From the NCBI GenBank assembly GCA_012799315.1, contig JAAZLM010000151.1:1-7133 (forward strand): a stretch of 7,133 nucleotides of DNA, read 5' to 3'. The position numbers and the translations under genes are program-made. Positions 6,379 to 7,133 of this stretch are shown here, one piece after another. The notes beneath the pieces are model-generated. The model was not told the origin of the DNA, did not search any database, and saw only the letters and a program-made list of their open reading frames with translations. How positions within the stretch are numbered: the first letter of the stretch is position 1; each line of letters starts with the position of its first letter. This DNA comes from Clostridiales bacterium (GTDB lineage Bacteria > Bacillota > Clostridia > Oscillospirales > Ruminococcaceae).

Positions 6379-6407
6379 ATTCTAATGTCTAAATGTTGTT
6401 TTGTAAA
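6379..6407 (-). promoter_or_regulatory. Sigma-A promoter of the LacI-family gene
   Basis: On the minus strand TTTACA (6407-6402) and TAGAAT (6384-6379) are 17 bases apart, each five of six to consensus. The start would be near 6372, giving a leader of about 25 bases. The gene is therefore probably transcribed apart from the ZIP gene upstream. Confidence 0.7.
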
Positions 6408-6413
6408 GTAAAA

Positions 6414-6477
6414 AGTGCAAGATTAATAATATATGTTGCTTTATACTAAAACTATTAACTTAATTAGTGCAATATTA
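6414..6477. repeat. Two 12-base direct repeats upstream of the lacI-type promoter
   Basis: AGTGCAAGATTA (6414-6425) and AGTGCAATATTA (6466-6477) differ at one position and are 52 bases apart, close to five helical turns. The first copy lies just upstream of the -35 box; the second lies nine bases beyond the ZIP stop codon. They could be regulator half sites. No clear intrinsic terminator for the ZIP gene is visible in this gap. Confidence 0.4.
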
Positions 6478-6486
6478 CTATCTTTT

Positions 6487-7133
6487 TTAACCTAAACAAG
6501 TATCAAGTACCATCATTAGGATAAATCCTACTGTAACACCAATTGTTCCTAAATTCTTGTTCTGTCTTGCTGATTCGGGAATTAGTTCCGATGCGACTAC
6601 TGCAATCATCGCCCCCGCTGAGAAAGAAAGCAGGAATGGTAGCAATGTCTTAACAAGCATGGCAAGTGCTGCACCTATCACAGCTGAAACGGGCTCAACC
6701 ATACCCGATACCTGACCATAGAAAAAACTCTTCCTGCGTGTGACACCTTCCGCCCTTAGGGGGAGGGATACGCATGCCCCTTCTGGGAAGTTCTGCAATC
6801 CGATCCCGATTGATAGGAATACCGCCCCAATTAAAGTTGCATTTTCGGCCCCTGAGGTAACACTCCCAAATGCTACACCGACTGCAAGACCTTCAGGTAT
6901 ATTATGCAATGTTACGGCGATAGTTAGCAGTAGACTCCCCTTCCCCGGGGAATTGCTATCCTTTGGCTCACCGAAGCCATATTTCGACAGGATCTTATCA
7001 GCGCATATTATCAATATCCCACCAAGGAAAAATCCCGATGATATGATAACGGGAACGAGCATATCTAACTCCTCCGCAATAGCTATTGCTGGGTCAAGTA
7101 ATGACCAGAAGCTAGCCGCCACCATTACCCCTG
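6487..7133 (-). CDS. ZIP-family metal transporter (GufA-type), N-terminus cut by right edge
   Basis: ZIP proteins move Zn2+ or other divalent metals into the cytoplasm. The frame is open to the window end; the visible part starts inside a membrane helix (GVMVAASFWSLLDPA), so about the first 50 residues lie outside, and the ATG at 7125 is internal rather than the start. Signatures are HNIPEG (74-79, counting that Met as 1) in one central helix and QNFPEG (111-116) in the next, then LPLRAEG, VEPVSAVIG and SELIPES. The C-terminus GFILMMVLDTCLG is typical and complete. At least six hydrophobic segments remain. The loop before HNIPEG (about 43-64) has no histidine, whereas many ZIPs carry a histidine-rich metal loop there. 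Metal specificity cannot be told. The next gene downstream is the LacI-family regulator, 139 bases away. Confidence 0.93.
   Translation of the reverse strand, partial: GVMVAASFWSLLDPAIAIAEELDMLVPVIISSGFFLGGILIICADKILSKYGFGEPKDSNSPGKGSLLLTIAVTLHNIPEGLAVGVAFGSVTSGAENATLIGAVFLSIGIGLQNFPEGACVSLPLRAEGVTRRKSFFYGQVSGMVEPVSAVIGAALAMLVKTLLPFLLSFSAGAMIAVVASELIPESARQNKNLGTIGVTVGFILMMVLDTCLG

Noticed and set aside
6451..6468. Imperfect palindrome ACTATTAACTTAATTAGT as terminator of the ZIP gene
   Set aside because: The stem is short, bulged and all AT-rich, with no following U-run on the minus strand; too weak to call.
1..7133. Defence system, mobile element, CRISPR array or RNA gene
   Set aside because: Every long gene belongs to a familiar family, intergenic gaps are short, and no direct-repeat array, transposase, tRNA-like fold or terminal inverted repeats were seen.

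Overview
The window looks like an ordinary chromosomal stretch from a Bacillota bacterium, most likely class Clostridia. The evidence is the gene order (HI0933-type flavoprotein, cmk, plsC, ispH, a conserved clostridial order), purine-rich AGGAGG-like ribosome binding sites, frequent TTG starts, sigma-A type promoters and moderate-to-low GC. The family within Clostridia cannot be fixed from this sequence. I see no tRNA, rRNA, CRISPR array, insertion sequence, phage gene or recognisable defence system.

Left part (1-4031, minus strand): a five-gene operon read right to left: an RpiR-type regulator, an HI0933/BaiN-like flavoprotein, cytidylate kinase (cmk), a 1-acyl-glycerol-3-phosphate acyltransferase (plsC) and the first 202 codons of ispH. 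The gaps are 6, 12 and 30 bases, and then a 4-base ATGA overlap. The last three genes supply CMP/dCMP phosphorylation (which feeds CDP-diacylglycerol as well as nucleic acids), phosphatidic acid synthesis and isoprenoid precursors. ispH has no long track of its own because it runs off the left edge; in many Clostridia it is fused to ribosomal protein S1, which would lie outside this window.

Middle (4032-4348): a 317-base divergent intergenic region. It holds one promoter for the glycosyltransferase on the plus strand and two candidate tandem promoters for the rpiR operon on the minus strand, with an AT-rich hairpin plus U-run between them. Both divergent genes start with TTG behind strong Shine-Dalgarno sequences.

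Right part (4349-7133): a single plus-strand family 2 glycosyltransferase of the polyprenyl-phosphate type with two C-terminal membrane segments; then a strong hairpin that can serve as terminator for both converging genes; then, on the minus strand, a LacI-family regulator with its own promoter, and a ZIP-family (GufA-type) metal transporter cut off at the right edge. No sugar-use genes lie beside the LacI regulator, so its targets are unknown.

The most unusual points are regulatory rather than new protein systems: an RpiR-type sugar-phosphate sensor at the head of a housekeeping operon, the tandem-promoter/attenuator-like leader, a 12-base sequence seen twice before lacI and once, degenerate, before rpiR, and a 15-base dyad in the cmk-plsC junction.
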